From NCBI GenBank assembly GCA_032719365.1, contig CM064875.1, forward strand, positions 37,718,693 to 37,782,692: DNA of 64,000 bases. The letters run 5' to 3'. The translations under genes were made by a program, and so were the position numbers. The stretch is from Prinsepia uniflora. Taxonomy: Eukaryota > Streptophyta > Magnoliopsida > Rosales > Rosaceae. The notes beneath the pieces are model-generated. The model had not been told where the DNA came from and searched no databases. It saw only the letters and a program-made list of their open reading frames with translations. Shown here piece after piece: positions 45,564 to 59,366 of this stretch (positions are counted from its first letter, which is position 1; the number at the start of each line of letters is the position of its first letter).

Positions 45564-47073
45564 CCATCATCAATTATGGTAGAACCTGAGAAGTCATCCA
45601 AACGACTCCTAAATACCCATTATCAACGCAGAAAACCCGCATTCCTCGTGTCACCTCAATCGCAACCTCTCGCGATTTCGAAGTTCCAACAAGATTGGAA
45701 ACAACATACCCGAACATCAACCACGTGTCCCCTAACCAATTTAACTCTATCTGAGATCCACTCTGGGACCACAGATACCAAACATAAGCCCATCACGACG
45801 GATGTGACTCAACGTCATCACAATCACCGGCACCAACACCAGCGCTATTACCAGCGCCAACGCACTATCATCAACACTAGTATCAATATCAGCATCGGCA
45901 CACCATGTGCAAAACTGACAACCCTGGATCTCCGCTCATACTGAACGAAGATCCCGTACCTCTACTCATATTGGAGAAACTCTGTCTCCCTTGTACCCAA
46001 CAACTCTGGGTACAGTCACCCAGACATCTCATACGAGATAAGGAAACGTCCCCTGAACGTCCCCGATTCCCAACAACCGTAACTACAACCACTCTCGGTA
46101 GTAGCGCCTGCCCCACACTCATGCAGACCTAACTACCAGACGTCGCTATCGAGATTTGCGTCCAACAAAATCAATCGATCGTACTAACTACACTGTATCC
46201 CCGCTCCGGGATTCCATCGACAAGTACCAATCCTGATAACTTGTCCAAATCAAACTCTACCAGTCTTAACCCGACTAACCCATTGTCGTCTACCAGGTCA
46301 TCCATGACCGTAGTTGTACCAACAATCCATCATGACTAATGTGGCACGACAACCTACTAGGTCTAACCGATAAGTACAACCCCGACTGCAGAGTGCAGTC
46401 CCAACACAAGCTGACATGACTAGACCGACTAACGAACCCAAATCCGAATAGTCGTCAAAGTCACACCACTCGTCAACTCATATTTCTAAACCATACACCC
46501 AAGGTAGGGTCCCACGATCACACGTAGAGTTCCCCTGAACCTACCTGCGAAAAGCAGTAAAATCAACAATCTGACCGACCCCGCGGTCTTGACATCGTAA
46601 AGACGTCAATCCAATCCTATCGTCAAATCCACTAGGATTTCACGAATCCGACTGCTAACTGCCAACCGCAGTAAATCCATTTAACTCACCAATATCCAAT
46701 CATCGGATGGTCACAATTCCCAACCAGTTGTCGGAACCGATCCTACGACATCGTGAAAGACGATCCCAACTAACCGTCACACGATCAAAACTCTTAACAT
46801 AATACTACATTCACCATTCGTAGGGTTCCACACTGTCAACCCCGATAGAACTATGGAAACCCCGGCATCAAATGTTGAACCAAGACATTCCACGATTCCA
46901 TCCTACTAACTATCGTACCAGCACCCCAACTATCAGGTTGATCACGAACTGTAGCCCATTGAGATATCACATCCTCGACCTGCGTACGGAGTAATGCGCA
47001 AAATACGCTATGGAATTTAGAGTAACATGAGCAACCATGCTCTCATAAGCAATCCTATGATCTGATACCACGC
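45564..47073 (-). other. Element A internal region, 5' half
   Basis: Non-coding. Inverse-orientation homologue of 40965-42610 of element B. The primer binding site complement GATCTGATACCA lies at its right end beside the LTR. Confidence 0.8.
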
Positions 47074-50000
47074 TGACAGGACCCATCCCAATCCCCCCGG
47101 GATTAGTGCGGGATGACCCTGCTCCCGTCTGACACGAAGTGTCAGATAAGGGATATTTCCGACCTTTGCCCTCCCGGGCTATCAGAGTACGTCAGGATCC
47201 GGAGGAAGTATGTGATATCTCGGTCTCTACTATAGTCCACATCCGCTGTCAACCTGAAGGACAGTCAAAACATTAAAAGCTGTGAGTGGACAAAACAAAA
47301 GTTTATAAAAACATTTTAATGAAGATATTTGTACCCTTCACTAAAAAGGCATGCATGCATTCGAAAACCATTTATCCAGAAAAACCATAATGAAATCAAG
47401 TACACGGGCCACTGCCCAAATCCATAAGGGACTCAGCCCAAATCAGAAGAAACTAACCAAACGGGCCACTGCCCAAAACCTGTGTAAACACACATCATAT
47501 ATCCTATCATATAGCATACCTCATATATACATATAATTCACAAAACCACTCATGTCACGGTTTCCAAAGCTACGCGCGTGCTACCCAGGTCTCAATTCGA
47601 GTCTTCTCAAAGTCAAGATCAATGTCCGTAGACCACTGACCTTACCCGAGGTAATAGTAATCATAGCCTTCCTAAGAGTAAGGAACCCAACTGGGGGGTG
47701 ACTCCACTCAGTCGGTGCTCCGTGACTACTCCGGGTCCACCCAGGCCAACGACCCTCCCCGGAGGAGATAATAGAAGTAAAGGAAGGTATATGAATACAT
47801 ATATATACATAAAATTAACGTTTATGCCCGGTTCCCTTGAACCGTCATGATCCATAAAATCCATAACAAGGGTTCATGCCGGTTCCCATATACCATCATG
47901 AACCAGAATGACCTGACAAAGGTTCATGCCGGTTCCCATAAACCGTCATGAACCACAATGACCTTTCCAGAGTTCATGCCGGTTCCCATAAACCGTCATG
48001 AACTTGGAAATCCACGTAGGGTCCCTGACCCGAAATCATAAACCATAAAGTAACTGGGTCTCGTGCCCGAACATATGACTCAACTGGGCACCGTGCCCGA
48101 TATCTAAGGGTCAGTCACAACTCCGATCATAGTGATGCGTGCAACCATCCATCCAGGACCGCTCTCAATCCTGGTATGTCGCCATGAACGAATCAACCGA
48201 CGCGACCACCACAAGATCATGGTGCACTTATCACCGATCGCTATCCTGAACAGTCAGCACTTCGAAGTTGAGCCTCCCCAGGCTGCCCGACCACGAAACG
48301 TGCATCGTGACCTCTCCGGAAGGAACACATCCCAATCCGGAGGCGAGCGTCATATCGTCGATCGCCGTGCACATAGCACCTGTCGTGACCACGATTTAGA
48401 CCCGAAGGTCGTAAATAGTGTCATATGCCCGAGACCAAACCAAATGGGTCTCATACCCGAGTTTATCCTTTTAGAAATCCAAAACCTTTTCATTAAAACC
48501 AATAAAGAAATACAGACCCGTATAAGCACCGTATAAGGCTGAAACCTCGAAATACATGCTTATACGTAACCACATACAAATACACCCATGGCATCATCAA
48601 ACAAGTAATAAAACATATAATAAACATTTATGCATGCACCAAATTAGAAAACAAGGTCCACTCACAGACCGTCCGAGCTGCCGCCTCGATTTGCGTGCCA
48701 TACGGCTCCCCAAGCCGAGCACCGTCATCGGGACTCCCAAACCTGTCCAAATTGTAATAGAAGGTTACTAACTACTTAATTAACCTCCTACCAAAGCCCC
48801 GTAATTTTCCCGATTTTCTAACTATTTTTAAAACCGAACCTAAACCTTCCGATGCCCCGAAACATATCGAGACGGTGTCCGATTGACACGAAACCAGTCC
48901 CAAAATGTTCGTTACATCGAATAGATGATTTTGTATGTTGGAATCTTCCCCAGATTCCCTGCCACGCGCCCTCACGCACCGCCTGAAGTGGCTGCGCGTG
49001 GGCCTCACGCGCCTGCTACAGTACCCGTCTCCTTCCTCGCACAGCCGGTCCGGTCCAACCCCTGCAACTGGACCGGCGTAACCGGTCCAGGCCTTCTTCT
49101 CCCTCATTTTTCATCCGTTTTCTTCCATTTCAATTCCTAAATTCCTATTTTTGTGTTTCCTATCTAACCCAATTAACAAAACAACCTAAAACCCTCTAAA
49201 TCGATCCCTAAAAATTAACCCCCACGGCCCCTATTTTTCCCGGCCACCCTCCAGCCTTCCTCCGCCGTGAACCACCCTCCAAACCCTCCTAAAACTAACC
49301 TAGCAACCTATTTAGTTCAATGAAACCATCCAAATCGGCCCATAACAATTAAAATGGAAAATGAACAAAATCGGGTAAAACCGATTACCTCGATCGCCTC
49401 CTCCTCCGCCGTCCACGGCGGTGCGTCCTGGGCCAACCACCACGTCCTCTGGTCCTCTCTTCCTTCTCTAGTCTCTCACAAATGGTCATGGATAAAGGGT
49501 TTGGATTGTGGAGAAGAAAATGGTGGATCGGGTTTGTGTTTGGGAACAAAGAAAAGAAATGGTCGATGGTGTGGGTTATGCATGAATGTGGGCTAGTGAC
49601 TAGTGGATGAGTGACACTTGTCACTCATCCATTGGTTGCTGAAAAGTAACTGGGCCCACTAAAGACAAAACTCTCCTTTCGTCTCGTAAAACGTGTCGCC
49701 GGGAATAGTATCCCGAAACTTCCTTGAACCGTAACTTCGCCGTCGAACGTCCGAATTCGACATGCCGCATGTCTACGGATTCGTATCGTCCTTATCTACG
49801 TAACAGTCTTTAGCCCTCGGCCATTGGACCTCCCGGTCAAAAAGTCAACATTTGACCTCATATTCACCCAAATTACCAAAATGCCCTTGGGCTTCCGAAC
49901 GTCATAACTTCCTCCCCGAACGTCATAACTTCCTCCTCGAACGTCGGAATTGAACGTGCCACCTGTCTATGAACTCGTGACGTCACGAACTACGTCACGG

Positions 50001-50175
50001 TCATTAGTCAAAGTTTATTTGACCTCCCGATTAAAAAGTCAACGTTTTGCCACCACTAGGGGCAAAACGGTCATTTCGCACCGTTCGTCCGATTTCGCTC
50101 TACTAATCACCGTTTAACCTCATTAATCATGATTAGTCACTAATCTAATCTAGGAATTTGGGACGGGTCGTTACA
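47074..50175 (-). repeat. Element A, 5' LTR
   Basis: 3102 bp. Differences from the 3' LTR include a short extra duplication near 49900-49940 (GAACGTCATAACTTCCTCC twice) and loss of part of a GGCC-rich run near 49050. Confidence 0.93.
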
Positions 50176-50304
50176 TAAACCCCCTCAAAATATTTTGAAA
50201 TTAAATTTTGATGGTGCTGCTCTGGTACATAGGTTGGCTAGAGGTATTTGAGGGGTTTTTTAAGCCTAAGGTAGGAGAGTGCTTTCGGTACAGCAGGCCT
50301 AAGG
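50176..50304 (+). pseudogene. LINE RNase H fragment, right of element A
   Basis: Directly after the second TAAAC copy the sequence reads PQNILKLNFDGAALVHR, the opening of the RNase H domain at the C-terminus of plant L1 ORF2 (KLNFDGA is characteristic). It continues the frame lost at 33397 and is then cut by element C. Confidence 0.82.
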
Positions 50305-50647
50305 TGTAACGACCTGGACCTTTGAAAAAAAGTAAATTTGGAAAAACTGAGAAAAAGACGATTTTTCTCTTGAAGAAAAGTCGAAATGTTGACTTTTTGT
50401 TATAAACCTTATTTGGGAATTCCGGGAAGACTGTTACGAAGGTCTCAAGAGCTTTAGTTTTTAGACATGTGGCAAGCAAAATTGGAGATCGTTTGAGGTT
50501 GTTTCGGGTCAAGAAAATATAAGGGTATTTTGGTAAATTTTCCACCAATGGCATTTTGGTCATGTGCACAAAATCTATTGGATTTTAACAAGTGGCATGA
50601 TCCAGAGAAGTCTGGAATCCTCTCTCCACTAACATCAAAGCCATTAT

Positions 50648-50777
<130 letters not shown>

Positions 50778-51589
50778 GATGGTTTCAGTGGTTGAGGACC
50801 AAACACCATAAATGGTGTGGCCGAGAGAGAGATGGTGATGAGGGAGGAAAACATAGCAAATTGATTGAGAGAATGATGAAGATAAGTTCATGAGGGAAAA
50901 ACGAACCAGTTGGTCGTGTTCTGGGGGTGGAACGACCCTAGGAAGGCTTAAACCAGAAACGTCCGCTATGGGTTAACGTCCGCTATGGGTTCAAAATTGG
51001 AGCTTGGGTTTGAGCCTTGAGGAACATCTAACAAGTACCCTAATTCCTTTCTGGAAGTGTTGTGGTCGAGTTAAGCTTGGAAACGAAGCCTTTGGGACAC
51101 TGGAGGTGGTATTGGGTGAAGGTCGAAGTTTGGCCACGAATGGTGGAGACAAAATTCTCGGAAGTCACGAGGAAGCGTATACGATTTATAATGAGAATGA
51201 CTTGATGGTTATTTACGTGATATTTACGTGAATTTTGGGAATTTTACGAACGTTTAAGAAATAGTTTAATAACACGTTTTGAGAGGAAATTAGGTTTATT
51301 ATACTCTGGATCCTTACTGAGTTTTGGGAGACGGTTATACACCCAGTATGACACGTTTATATGATTTTGCTGATGATTGATGGACTTGGAATTTTATACG
51401 ATTTAACGAATACTTTAATAGTTTGTTTTTACGAGGTCTTGATTGAGTTGTGGTTATGGGCTTAGGCCTAGGATGTGGGATTATGGTTTGGATTCTGATG
51501 TTGATGTGAATATATGACTCCCTCGTTATTTGTGATGTGAGATGTTATGATGATTGTGATGATGTGAGATGTGATTGATGACCCTCCTC

Positions 51590-51790
51590 GAGATGCCGAT
51601 TATGATTGATTGTCTCGGACGTCGAGCTAGGCACCATCATTCTGAGACTTGTCTCAGACGTCGAGCCTTGGGCTCCATTAGTTCCTGAGACTAGAACCGT
51701 GATTCAGACATCGAGTCTGAGACTCAGTTAGTTCCTGAGCCGGTCCACACTTGGACGTCGAGTCTGGGACTGCATTAGTCCCCGAGTGAT
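51590..51790. repeat. Diverged minisatellite in element C LTR
   Basis: Three to four units of about 60 bp containing GACGTCGAG, then ATTAGTTCCTGAG, with internal palindromes such as GAGTCTGAGACTC. Confidence 0.7.
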
Positions 51791-52333
51791 ATTAGCCTAA
51801 CAGTAGTGCACATTTGATATGATGATTCACCTTGCAGACTTCGAGGTTGAGTCAGTTGATGTGATTGGTTGCTTGATGTGTTGTTGGGTTTAATGTGACT
51901 AGTTCTGTGTACTGATGTGGTTGTGTTGGCATATTTGCTTTTGTGTGGTACTTGAAATGATTTTGCTTTGCGCAGGTTTTGGAAGCTATGATTTTCTAGT
52001 TACTGCACGTATTTTTGAGATTGATGTTTTATCCGTAAGGATGGTGCATGCCTACTTTTATAAAACGGAGGGGTAATACTATGTTTTTGAATAATATGTT
52101 TTTATAAACCTTTATTTTCATCCACTCACACATTTGATTGGTTTTTTAAACCCTCTAGGGTCGTGGCACGAGAATCGAGGCTACTTGCGAAGTGGAGGCA
52201 TGAATTCACAGTTAAGCAGGTATCCCTTATCTAACAGGTTTACGAGGGTACATTAGGGGTTTTAGGTTACCTGTTAGACGAGATTAGGGTCCAGATATGG
52301 TTTTCGACATGTTTCCGGGGTCAGGTCCTTTCA

Positions 52334-53514
52334 ACTTGGTATGAGAGCTTGGACACTGACATGCGTTTGAAATTGTCATGCCTCTGAGATGTGAGCCTCA
52401 TGCACGGTCTGGTAGTGAGATAAGAATAGGAACATCGGGGCGGTCTTTGAGACTGGATATGAATTGGATGTATCTGCTATGTGTTGTTTATGCAACTTAT
52501 CTGGACTAGTTGAGGTGTATATGTGTTGTTTCATGGTGTGTTCCTTGATATTCCTGATGTTGGATTGGATTAGTGGTGTGAATAGTGGATGTTACGTACC
52601 GATAAGGGGATAATCGTATGACTCCAGACAATACGTGAGCTCACTAGTAGAAGTCGATGAAATTTTACTTGAAAAGAACATATATATTTCCTCGACTGGC
52701 TTAGTGGTTGACAATTAGTGTGTTGGAAAGTCCTTGTCGGATCCGACGTGTATGGTAATATATTGGCTAACAAATATAAGTATGCTGATAATTGATACTT
52801 GATTCGTGATTCGTAAGTCGAGTAAATAAGGGAAAGTTTTCCAAATGGACCTTATATGAGTAGGGCTATAATTTGATGATAATGTTGTTGTTGGGAGTCA
52901 CTTATGCCTTATAACGTTTAGGGAATTAGTGAAGGCATGCTGAGTACCCTTGACTTGTGATAAGGAACCTTACCCTAATAGATTCTGTGGTATACTTTGA
53001 TTGGTGTTCTTTAGATTGGAATGTAATTCCTTGGGATTTAGAGAATATGGTGGAAAGATCGTGTGAATACATGAACGACCTGCTGAAAAGAGCGTGAAAA
53101 TAAGGAAAGGACCGTAAAAGAAATGAATCCGGTAGCTGGTGGGTTTATAAGTTGGATAGTGGGCCATAGGATGGAGTGCCTCATGTTTGGGGCCCCAATC
53201 TATGACTGTGTGATGGTTGCTATGACCTTATGATCCTTGAATTGTGCAACGTGGAGATTGGTTATTGTGGTTCCACTGTAGGACTATGGTTGTGTTTTGT
53301 AAATTAGTGTATCTTATTACTGAGCCGGAATGGAAGATTAGATGGGTGAGATGTATGTCATATCTGACCTCTTGATTTTCAAGATATATGTTAGTTGGTT
53401 GCCTAAAGTGTGTGAAATGGATAATACCTTAAATGAGGAAAATGACATTCTAGCCTCTAGATACTTCGAGATATGGTAGTAAGAATTGTGGATTTGGTAG
53501 GATTTTGTGTATCA
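52334..53514 (+). other. Element C internal region, left part
   Basis: Non-coding AT-rich DNA after the primer binding site. No gag motif found. Confidence 0.7.
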
Positions 53515-53519
53515 TTATT

Positions 53520-56193
53520 TGACAGGACCCGTCCCAAATCCCATCGGGGTTAACTCGGGACGCGCTTGCTCCCGTCTGACATGAAGTGTCAGATAAGGGA
53601 TAATTCCAACTTTAGCCCCACCGAGGCTTCTAGAGTGTGCCAGGATCAGAGGAGGAGTGTGATGTCTCGGTCTCCGCTACAGCCCGCATCCGCGATCAAC
53701 CTGAAGGGCATTAAAAACCACGAAAAGCTGTGAGTGGACGAAACAAGAGTTTATAAAACATTTTACAAAAAAGACATTTATGCCCTTCACTAAAAAGCAT
53801 GCATGCATTCGAAAACCATTTAATCAAACCATTAGGACCTTGGCCCAAAATCGTTAACCATAGCACATGGGAACTCAGCCCAAAATCAATACACGTGGGA
53901 ACTTAGCCCAAAACCATTCATGTGGGTGTCAGCCCAAAATTCCATTTCAAGTAGGACTCAGCTCAAAACTAATCCTCGGCATCCCTGATGCCTGACATCC
54001 TAGATGTCACAATCGCAGCACTGTCACGGTTCCAAGCTACACGTGCTACCCGGGGTCTCAAATCCCAAGTCTCCCCAGGGTCTACCCAGGTCAATGACCC
54101 TCAGATCAATGACCCTCCCTGGGGGGAGGTTTTAACCTCTGGAAATCCTGCTCCTGAGTCACTATACGGACCGGTTGCTCCGTGCAATGACCCCTCGCAT
54201 GCAATGCCCCGTGACTACTCCAGGATACTACGAGACGTCTAGAGGAGACAACCCGCCACTCCAGGATACTACGGGACGTCTGGAAGGCAACCGTTCATGA
54301 GGATGGTATACGGAAAACCATTTTACAAATCATTCAAAGGGCTACACCCAACTTTCCATAAAACCATCGTAAATCCACAATTGGGTCCCCGACCCGAAAT
54401 CACCTTTATAAGTCATAACAAGGCCTCATGCCCGAATTCGCAAACCAACGGGGCCCTTGGCCCTATATCACAACCAACTGAGCCTCAAGCCCGATCATGT
54501 AAACCAAATGGGCTCCCGGCCCGATCACGTAAACCAACTGGGCCCCCGGCCCGATCATATAACTCAAATGGGCCTCCAGCCCGATTTCTCATTAAATCAA
54601 ATAGACTAAAAGTCCGATGGTTTCCAATAAAATGGGTCTCATGCTCGATTTCATGTTTCCAAATCCAAAACCTTTCCATAAAACCATCATAGAAATACTA
54701 GCACGTATAAGCACCGTATAAAACCGAAAACCTCGAAATACATGAAAATACATAAATACTAACTACTACAACCAAATGAACTCAAGGAATCTCAAAACAT
54801 GTATTTAAAACACGTATAAAACATTTATGCATGCATCAATTTAGAAAATAAGGTCCACTCATAGACCGTCCAAAACTGCGCCTCGATAAGCGCGCCATAC
54901 ACCTCTCCAGGGCCAATCACCGTCACCAGGACTCCCAAACCTGTCCAAATCATTTTAGAGGGTTACTAACTACTTCATTAACCTCTCATTGAAGTCTCGT
55001 AATTTTCCCACATTTTTAACTATTTTTACACTCGATCCTAAACCTTTAGACATCCTGAACTATATCGAAATGATGTCTGATCGACTCGAAACTAGTCCCA
55101 AAATGTTCGTTACATCGAAAAGATGATTTCCTATGTTGAACACTTCCCCAAAAGGTGGCCCACGTGCCCTCACGTGTCGCCCAAAGTGGCTGCGCGTGGG
55201 CTTCACGCTCCTACACCAGTCATCTTCAACCTCTGTCGAACCGGCTGGTCCAGACCGATTATGCAACTCTGGTCTAGCCAAACCGGTGGAACCGGTTCAA
55301 TGTCCTAACTCCCTCGATTTTGGGCCGTTCTCTTCCATTTTCAACCCTACACATTCCTATAGTCATTTCCTATCCATCTACTATTTCAAAACATAAGAAA
55401 AGGCCCTAGAAGTTACCTGTGGAGATCGAACCTCACGACCCTATTTTTCCAGTCCATTTCTTGGGCTCTTAGCCATTCTCCTTCGTTTAAAATCATCCTC
55501 CCACTCTCGTATGAACCTCCCACACATCACCAAATCATCAAAACCATTCCTAAACGTCCAAAACTAGAAATTTGAAATTTGAATAATAAAGGGGTTTTGG
55601 GTTTTACCGTTCCTCCCGTGGTTCCACCGCCGTCCACGACGACTTAGGCCGCACCCAGCCACCATCCTCAGTCCCTCTCTCACTTTGTCCTCATACATAA
55701 TCGAATGGGGTGAAGGGATATGGTTTTAGGTTCAACGGGTTTTGGGTTTGGGTGGGATGGTCGAATGAAGAAGAAAGGGAAAAACAGATGCATGTATGCA
55801 ATCATAGTGGGAAATGGATGAGTGACACTTGTCACTCATCCATTCGGCCTGCACAAATATCTGGGCCTCACACTAAAAGAAAAAAGTCCACTTGCCTCGT
55901 AAAATGTGCCAACATAAATAGTTCCTCGGAACTTTCGTAAATCGTAACTTTTTCGTCGAACGTCCGATTTCGATGTACCGCCTGTCTACGAACTCGTATC
56001 GGCCCGATCTACGTAACGGTTCTTGGCCCTCAGGAATCGGACCTCCCGGGTCAAAATTCAACTTTTGCCCTCGTCTAGGGGCAAAATCGTAATTTCGCCC
56101 TGAACGTCCGTTAATCCTTGACTAATCTCTAATTAGCCTCACTAATCCATAATTAGTCTTAATTAATCCCTAAAATCAGGGAGGGTCGTTACA
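53520..56193 (-). mobile_element. Solo LTR D of the A-family
   Basis: 2674 bp, minus orientation (TGACAGGACCC at left, GGGTCGTTACA at right), with a perfect target duplication TTATT at 53515-53519 and 56194-56198. No internal region or partner LTR adjoins, so it is a solo LTR left by LTR-LTR recombination. It is more diverged from A and B than they are from each other. Confidence 0.93.
53840..54640. repeat. GGGC..GCCC short-hairpin repeat units in LTR D
   Basis: About a dozen degenerate units of 25-32 bp, each with a mini inverted repeat such as GGGCTCCCGGCCC, GGGCCCCCGGCCC or GGGCCTCCAGCCC followed by GATCA(C/T)GTAAACCAA. Related units occur at the equivalent place in A, B and E (GGGCCACTGCCC, GGGCACCGTGCCC). 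Confidence 0.75.
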
Positions 56194-56198
56194 TTATT

Positions 56199-58278
56199 GG
56201 TGTCCGGATATTATCTCATAATTTGGTTGAAATGAATTGAGTAATGAGTTGTTATAATTTGGTATAATTGGATGGATTCTAGTTTAGTAAATTATTTTTG
56301 GATACAATGCCATGATGGTTTGTGGAAATTGTCTCTAAAACGCTATGTTTGAACTCAGACTCTGTTGAAATGTTTTGTTTGATTTGAGGCATAAATGTTT
56401 ACGGGAATGAATTCACTGGATTTGATGACCGTAAACTTGAATGTAGCAAATATCGGTGTTAGGGTGACAGTTCGATGATTATTAAAAAAATTGGACAAGT
56501 TGAGGAACTATTAAGAAGAAAAAAAATATTCCTTGGTTAGGTTAGACCTTTTGTGTTTAATTTGGGATTGAAAAATACTGACATATTGATATGCCAGAAA
56601 AAGGATGTTAGTGTCGTCGCTTGGATACCGATGCAGAACTCAGAGGCAAGACAAAACCTTGAGAACTTAGACGAAAGTTGGGAAGTGAACCCGAGATAGT
56701 TGGTATATGACCTTATAGAATTGTGACAATGATAAGGAAAATGGAGATAGTAGGCATTAACTTTAGTACACCTCGGGAAGGTGATGGTGTGGAAATTTTG
56801 GATGAATAATACACATGAGTTGAAATAAAAGAAGAAGATCTAGGAAATTAGAGAAGTTGTATGCTTCCACATGTAAGTGTTGGTTAAAAGCATGGGAATT
56901 AAAAAATAAAAATAATGATGATGACGATGTTATTTGCAGAAGTGGTGTGGAGAAGTGAAAGTTGACCTAGAATTATAGAATCATAACTCAAAGGAAGTCC
57001 TAAATGAAATCAGGATAGAAAGATGTTAAATGAACTTATTTAGCTAAAGTTCCAGGTAAATCATAAAAGTTTGGGAGAAACTCCAGTTTTAGTTGTAGAC
57101 CAAGCTTAGTGATGCTTATGGTTGGATGTTAAGTTAAAGTCATGTAAGTTGGAGAAGAATGCTTTAGGGCACTACGAGGGTATGCCGATACTTAACTTAG
57201 ATTTAGTAACTTGTTGACTTGGAGAATGATTCAAGGATCATGTACGACTTAGTGATTTGTGTGATCCACTCACATGTGGATTGTCCATTACAATTATAGG
57301 CTTTAGATAGGAAAGTTCAAGATTTTTCAAGATGGTCCAATTTGGGATACGAGTTCGTACATACTATTAGTAAGTAGTGTCATGAGATTTGATTTAGCCT
57401 AGTCTTATGGGTAGTGCAAGATGCCTTGGTCGGGGTATGATGTGGTTATAATTGTGACAAGAGTGAGTACGTAATTTGAATAGTATCTTAAGATGACAAG
57501 GTGGCTTATTGATTTGATTATGGTACTCTTGAACTTCGAGTTTAGTAAACCTAGATGGATATATGATATATTGACAGGAAGGAATTTAGAGCCCACCTTG
57601 ACTCTCGAGTTTCATAGTTATGAATATGTGAGTTGAATTTAATGGATCCACTTGTTAAGGCTTCGATAAGTAAGTCTTGAGGTGCAAGTTGTGTCTTGAA
57701 TTGTTGTTTATTGCAGTGCAAGCTTGAGAGGATAAGTATTTTTATTCGGTTAATAGAGGCTAGCCAGAAGGAAATAATAAAAGTGTAGCAATGTCTAAGT
57801 ACTTGGGGCAAGGGTCAAATAATAAATGATATTATTGAGGTGGTAACCCCATGATGATGTGATTTGGATTTTAATTCTTGGTATAGGTTTTGAGTTTACG
57901 GTTTTGAGTTATGGGCACAAAGTACAAAGGAAAATACTAGATATTGTAAGGAAGCCTAGTAGAACTAGTACCCCTAGGAAATGTTGGGTCTGTTAGATTG
58001 GTATGAGGTACTAATACTGAGCTTAGTTCGAAGATAGTTGAAGAAATTGGCTTATTGGTAAAATCATAATACGAGGTTCTGGATAAAAACAACTCATACT
58101 GGATACTTGAGATCGTAGTTGGTTATACATGAAAATGAATTTGATAAATCATGAACTGTGAGCGTAATGGTAAAAACGATTGAATTTTGGAGTAACTCAA
58201 TTGTCCAATTTGAGTATGGACATGAAATTAGTTAAATTCTGAAATTTCGAGGACAAAATTTCTTCAAGAGGGGTAGAT
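56199..58278 (+). other. Element C internal region, right part
   Basis: Highly AT-rich. Weak patches recall decayed pol, but I could not establish any domain. It ends in the NFEDKISSRG remnant and the tract AAGAGGGGTAGAT. Confidence 0.65.
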
Positions 58279-58579
58279 TGTAATGACCCAGACCTTTGAG
58301 CAAAGTAAATTTGGAAAAACTGAGGAAAAAAATGATTTTACCCTTGAAGAAAAGTCAAAATGTTGACCTTTTTTAATGAAACTTATTTGGAAATTCTAGG
58401 AAGATCGTTAAAAAGGTCTCAAGTTTGTAGATAGGCGGCACGCCAAAATCGGCGATCATTTGAGGTTGTTTTGGGTCAAGAAAGTATAATGGTATTTTGG
58501 TCAAGTGCATAAAATCTATTGGATTGTGACAAGTGGCAAGATCCAGAGAATTCTGGAATCCTCTTCCACTGACATCCAA
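58279..58579 (+). repeat. Element C, 3' LTR (first 301 bp)
   Basis: TGTAATGACCCAGACC..., matching 50305-50640 with moderate divergence and a missing stretch (TTTTCCACCAATGGCATT). It stops where element E begins. Confidence 0.88.
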
Positions 58580-59366
58580 TGACAGGACCCATCCCAATCC
58601 CTCTGGGATTAACGCGGGATGACCCTGCTCCCGTCTGACACGAAGTGTCAGACAAGGGATATTTCCGACCTTTGCCCTCCCGGGCTATCAGAGTACGCCA
58701 AGATCCGGAGGAGGTATGTGATATCTCGGTCTCTGCTACAGTCCACATCCAATGTCAACCTGAAGGGCAGTCAAAACATTAAAAACTGTGAGTGGACAAA
58801 ACAAAAGTTTATAAAAACATTTCATAAGACATTTGTACCCTCCACTAAAAAGCATGCATGCATTCGAAAACCATTTATCCAAAACAAACCATATGCGGGA
58901 CTAAGCCCAAAGCAGATATAAACCAAGGTCGAAAGGACCACAATGAAAACGACCATACGGGCCACTGCCCAAATCCATAAGGGACTCGGCCCCAAACCAT
59001 AAAGAAACCAAGTACACGAGCCACTGCTCAAATCCTGTGCACACCACATATCATATATCATATATACATCACATACATATATATAAGTCACACAACCAAT
59101 CCTGTCACGGTATCCAAAGCTACGCGCGTGCTACCCGGGTCTCAATCCGAGTCTTCTCAAAGTCAAGGTCAATGTCCGCAGACCACTGACCCTACCCGAG
59201 GTAATAGTAACCATAGCCTTCCTGAGAGTAAGGAACCCAACTAGGGGGTGACTCCACTCAGTCGGTGCTCCGTGACTACTCCGGGGTCCACCTAGGCCAA
59301 CGACCCTCCCCGGAGGAGATAATAGAAGTAAAGGAGGGTAGATGAACACATATATGCATAACATAA

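Larger units (their letters stand above)
33398..50175 (-). mobile_element. Element A: long, protein-less Gypsy-like LTR element, split by element B
   Basis: LTRs 33398-36492 and 47074-50175 in minus orientation; perfect target duplication TAAAC at 33393-33397 and 50176-50180. On the minus strand the LTR starts TGTAACGACCCGTCCC and ends GGTCCTGTCA. A primer site complementary to Met-tRNA (TGGTATCAGATC) lies at 47059-47070, 3 bp from the 5' LTR. The internal part is 45564-47073 plus 36493-38186 (about 3.2 kb) with no gag or pol; only the end of a polyprotein (NFEDEIN then stop) and a purine tract precede the 3' LTR. This fits a LARD-like non-autonomous derivative of a Ty3/Gypsy chromovirus (inference). 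Element B sits inside it. Confidence 0.92.

Noticed and set aside
45471..45944. 157-codon plus-strand frame
   Set aside because: It crosses the junction between the LTR of B and the internal region of A, so it is a chance fusion with no conserved motif.
56199..58278. Decayed Gypsy pol in the right internal part of element C
   Set aside because: I could not find an RT or integrase motif by eye; only the extreme C-terminal remnant is supportable.
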